Positions 18,130 to 21,001 of a stretch of DNA of 21,001 nucleotides are shown here, in pieces; position 1 is the first letter of the stretch; every line of letters begins with the position of its first letter. Made by a program: the position numbers and the translations under genes. The notes under the pieces were generated by a model. It did no database searches. It was not told where the DNA came from and worked only from the letters and a program-made list of their open reading frames with translations. The stretch is from Paraphysomonas bandaiensis (Eukaryota > Chrysophyceae), in assembly GCA_965644295.1 (NCBI GenBank), contig CBFFRP010000330.1, forward strand, positions 1 through 21,001, read 5' to 3'.

Positions 18130-21001
18130 ATGACGATTCAAGCTATTCTGGATCGTATCGGTGTGGACTCACTGGATGAACTGGAGAGAGAAATAGAAAC
18201 CTTGCGAAGACAAGTGCAAGATCTCGAGGACAGCGGGCTGGGCTCATCACAGAGAGCTAACAACTTCAAAGAGAGTTTGGACGAATGCCTGAAGGCCAAA
18301 GATGCTTGCGAATCTCTATCTACGCCCTCTGAAGGAGTTATTGACTGTATATTGGACGACTTGGGTGAGAGCAGCGTCGAAAGCTTACAAGAGCGGCTCG
18401 CTGAATATCGCGATCAGCTTGATAAGTTTGATAAAGAAGGGAAATCATCATCTGTACGAGCTCACAATGTCCGAGACATGGTTGTAACTTATGAGCATGC
18501 GCTATCCAAGATCAAGGCTTTCCAAGCGCAGTGTCAAGCGGCCACTACTACACGCGCGTCGGAAGGAGATATTGACTGTATATTGGACGACTTGGGTGAG
18601 AGCAGCGTCGAAAGCTTACAAGAGCGGCTCGCTGAATATCGCGATCAGCTTGATAAGTTTGATAAAGAAGGGAAATCATCATCTGTACGAGCTCGCAATG
18701 TCCGAGACATGGTTGTAACTTATGAGCATGCGCTATCCAAGATCAAGGCTTTCCAAGCGCAGTGTCAAGCGGCCACTACTACACGCGCGTCGGAAGGAGA
18801 TATTGACTGTATATTGGAAGAGTTGGGTGAGAGCAGCGTCGAAAGCTTACAAGAGCGGCTCGCTGAATATCGCGATCAGCTTGATAAGTTTGATAACCAG
18901 GGGAAATCGTCGTCTGTACGAGCTCGCAAGGTCCGAGACATGGTTGTAACTTATGAGCATGCGCTATCCAAGATCAAGGCTTTCCAAGCGCAGCATAAAG
19001 CGGCTCCTACGACAAATATGGATATTACCCCATACTTTGTGCATATATTTCACGATGTGGAGAATTGTAGGTGTGAAGGGCGATTGGGTCTGAATGCCAG
19101 AGTCCTAGTTAAATACACGTTAGAGAAGATCATGTGCGCTTTTCTAGGAAGTATGGAAGCAGTGAATGTTATGGATTTCGATCGAGATTTGTCATGGAAG
19201 TGGGATTTTTGCATCAGACGCGACAGCAATAATGTTTTTCATCCATCGAAATTATTCGTTCGAGATATGGACACTGTTGGGGCAGTGCTTATCGATGTAC
19301 CGGGTATGAAGAAAGGAGAGGTTGACAAGCGCATTGAGCGTAATATGAGAGCATTTGCAGCTGATTACCAAAAAATGAATGACGATGCGAAACAAAAAAC
19401 TGCAGCAGTCCTCATCGCCAGTGATGGTGACTACTCCTCTGTTGTAGACGATCTGAAACGCATGGGCATACTTGTGATTTTGATTTATGACCCTGCGGAA
19501 TGTTCTGATGTTTTCAAATCCATTGTGAGCTCTCGCTACTCTTTAGGTGTGTGGCAAGAAATCCTTGATGCCAGTAAACCTATGGCGCCTGGCGTTAATA
19601 ACTCTACTCTAGAAACAGTTCCAAATCCACAGAGTGATAGGGAGTATGCCTCTCTAGTTTTTGCCCTTGCCGATTTCATGTATGTAAGGGGACAGTCCAG
19701 CTGTTTCTATCCCGTTTACATGAAAGAGCTACTTAAAGAGAATCCAGAGATCGGGGCGATTAATACTAAATATGGGGGTTTGGAAAGTTTTTGTGGTAGA
19801 AGTAATGGAGCTCTTTGCTACCAGGCTAATAATCAGGGAGGATTAGTATCTGTTGCTTTGCACTTTCTACTGGAGTTTTGGGTACGCTTAGAGGGAGGAA
19901 AGGTTCCCGCCAATAGAATAGGTACGTTATAATTACGCTTATTAAATCTTTATACCTATTCCTAGTCACCTTCAAGTCTGGCTGCTAATTGTGATGCCTG
20001 TAGGTGAATTCTATAAGAAATTTCCACGGTGCGCGGAAAATAATGTGGTCAAAAGCCAATTTAGAGAAAGTGGGGGGGCTCCTGCACTCTGTTCTGCCAC
20101 TGGTGGAAGTATGATATGGACCCAATGTTCCGACGATAGCACCGTGGGATATGGATACTTTGAATGCACAGCAGGTAACATCGACAAGACTACCAATTCG
20201 TGCATGTGGACTATTAACTGGCTGCACCACAACCACCTCAAGTACCTCTCAAAGCCAACTGTTGATGAGATGTTGTTAAGGGTGTCACCCAATGTTGTTC
20301 TGGAGCTGTGTGGTGATTCTCAGGGAGCGCGCTTACGACTATCGATTTCACAGCACTTTGAATCTTCACAGCAATCAATTTCTGATCCAGATGCTCTGTT
20401 GAAAGAAAGCAAATTGTGTGTAGAGGAGTTTCTAAGAGACTTACAGATCTCACCACTAGCCAAAGTGCCGGTGCCACGCTCAGTTCTTTTGGGTGACACT
20501 GAATTGCGAACGATAAAGAAACAATATCAAGTTTACTGCAATGTGTACAAGCGTAAGCAGGAGAACACGTGTGGCGATGATGCCATTTTTATGCTTCTTC
20601 CTAAACATATGTCAGCAGGACCGAATGTACCGGCGAATCGGTCTCCTCAACGACACCCAAATAAGAGTGCTTATGATATAGAGGCGTTTACGTATTCACA
20701 CCTAGTGAAACTAGGCATTAACCCCGTTACTCATATTGTGAAATTGAACATACGAAAGGAACCAGTGCTACATGCGTATATTGTGCTATCTCGAGATGCA
20801 CTTGACCAGGATGGGAGAAACAGGCTCCTCAATTCACAGTCATCCAATGGTGTGTCATTTTGTGAATCACTGCCTAGTCCTGAAGTGAGTGAAGTTGAGT
20901 CTATTCAACTTATTTATCCTTCCAGCAATGCGGAGGGGGCGGAAAAAGTCATGGATCGTATTAACGAACTTCGTCATTGCGAACGGGAATTAGATGTATT
21001 C
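18130..21001 (+). CDS. Second NYN-PARP paralogue, partial (exon 1 and most of exon 2)
   Basis: Exon 1 is 18130-19921, intron 19922-20003 (82 nt) and exon 2 from 20004 open to the window end, with no net length change relative to the first gene's exon 2. It encodes the diverged first repeat, three near-identical 77-aa repeats instead of five, the full NYN domain with all acidic residues (HDVEN, GEVDKR, SDGDY) and the winged-helix-like region. The macro, WWE and PARP parts would lie outside the window. In exon 2 I count about 15 amino-acid changes and 6 silent changes against the first copy (for example Lys to Glu at the splice junction, Arg to Pro, Leu to His). No stop or frameshift was found, so it looks like an intact gene as far as visible. 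Confidence 0.8.
18340..19014 (+). repeat. Three tandem 231-bp coding repeats in the paralogue
   Basis: Units start at 18340, 18571 and 18802. The types are DD/KEG, DD/KEG and EE/NQG. The paralogue has two units fewer than the gene at 8368, and the reading frame is preserved because 231 is a multiple of three. Confidence 0.93.

Larger units (their letters stand above)
17262..21001. repeat. Segmental duplication of 7522 onward, right end outside window
   Basis: Homology to 7522 onward begins abruptly at 17262 within TGCATGGAA and continues to the window end. The offset is 9740 bp up to the promoter, 9762 across the first exon (22 bp extra in the promoter) and 9285 in exon 2 (two repeat units and 15 intronic bp fewer). 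Identity is very high: I count four differences over the roughly 915 bp from 9718 to 10632, and about 21 over the 990 bp of exon 2. Only the promoter core differs strongly. Confidence 0.95.

Overview
The window looks like a compact, gene-dense animal nuclear genome. Coding exons are split by short GT-AG introns (about 50-200 nt), and the protein families are metazoan: a macro/WWE/PARP protein and a mitochondrial Tim44-like protein. hAT transposon relics are present. An early-branching animal such as a demosponge would fit, but that is inference; nothing here fixes the species.

Left third (1 to about 5440, minus strand): a virus- or retroelement-like block. A 418-codon ORF1 (4703-3447) overlaps by about 60 nt a second long frame in -1 phase. 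The second frame runs from 3507 off the left edge and is interrupted only by two TGA codons (2937-2935 and 1422-1420). It carries an OTU-like cysteine-protease domain and, near the left edge, a second protease-like motif. A diverged internal module repeat follows each TGA.

5588-6348: a complete short hAT element with perfect terminal repeats, an 8-bp target duplication and a relic of the transposase C-terminus.

6587-7991 (minus): a six-exon gene reconstructed here, 317 codons. It has a mitochondrial-type presequence and resembles the MAIP1/Tim44-like family. It lies head-to-head, about 380 bp away, with the main gene.

8368-14977 (plus): the centrepiece. Four long open stretches join through three short introns into one 2132-residue protein. 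In order it has six helical repeats (five nearly identical, 77 aa each), an NYN/PIN-type ribonuclease domain, winged-helix-like and KH-like segments, a macro domain, a WWE-like domain and a C-terminal PARP catalytic domain. One polypeptide thus combines RNA cleavage with ADP-ribose binding and transfer. In vertebrates comparable parts sit in separate partner proteins (KHNYN with ZAP/PARP13, and PARP14).

14978-17261: a decayed hAT transposase relic and the 5' exons of an unrecognised gene cut off at a duplication breakpoint.

17262-21001: a recent segmental duplication of 7522 onward. It holds a truncated copy of the MAIP1-like gene (pseudogene), a diverged promoter core, and a second NYN-PARP gene with three instead of five near-identical repeats, running off the right edge.
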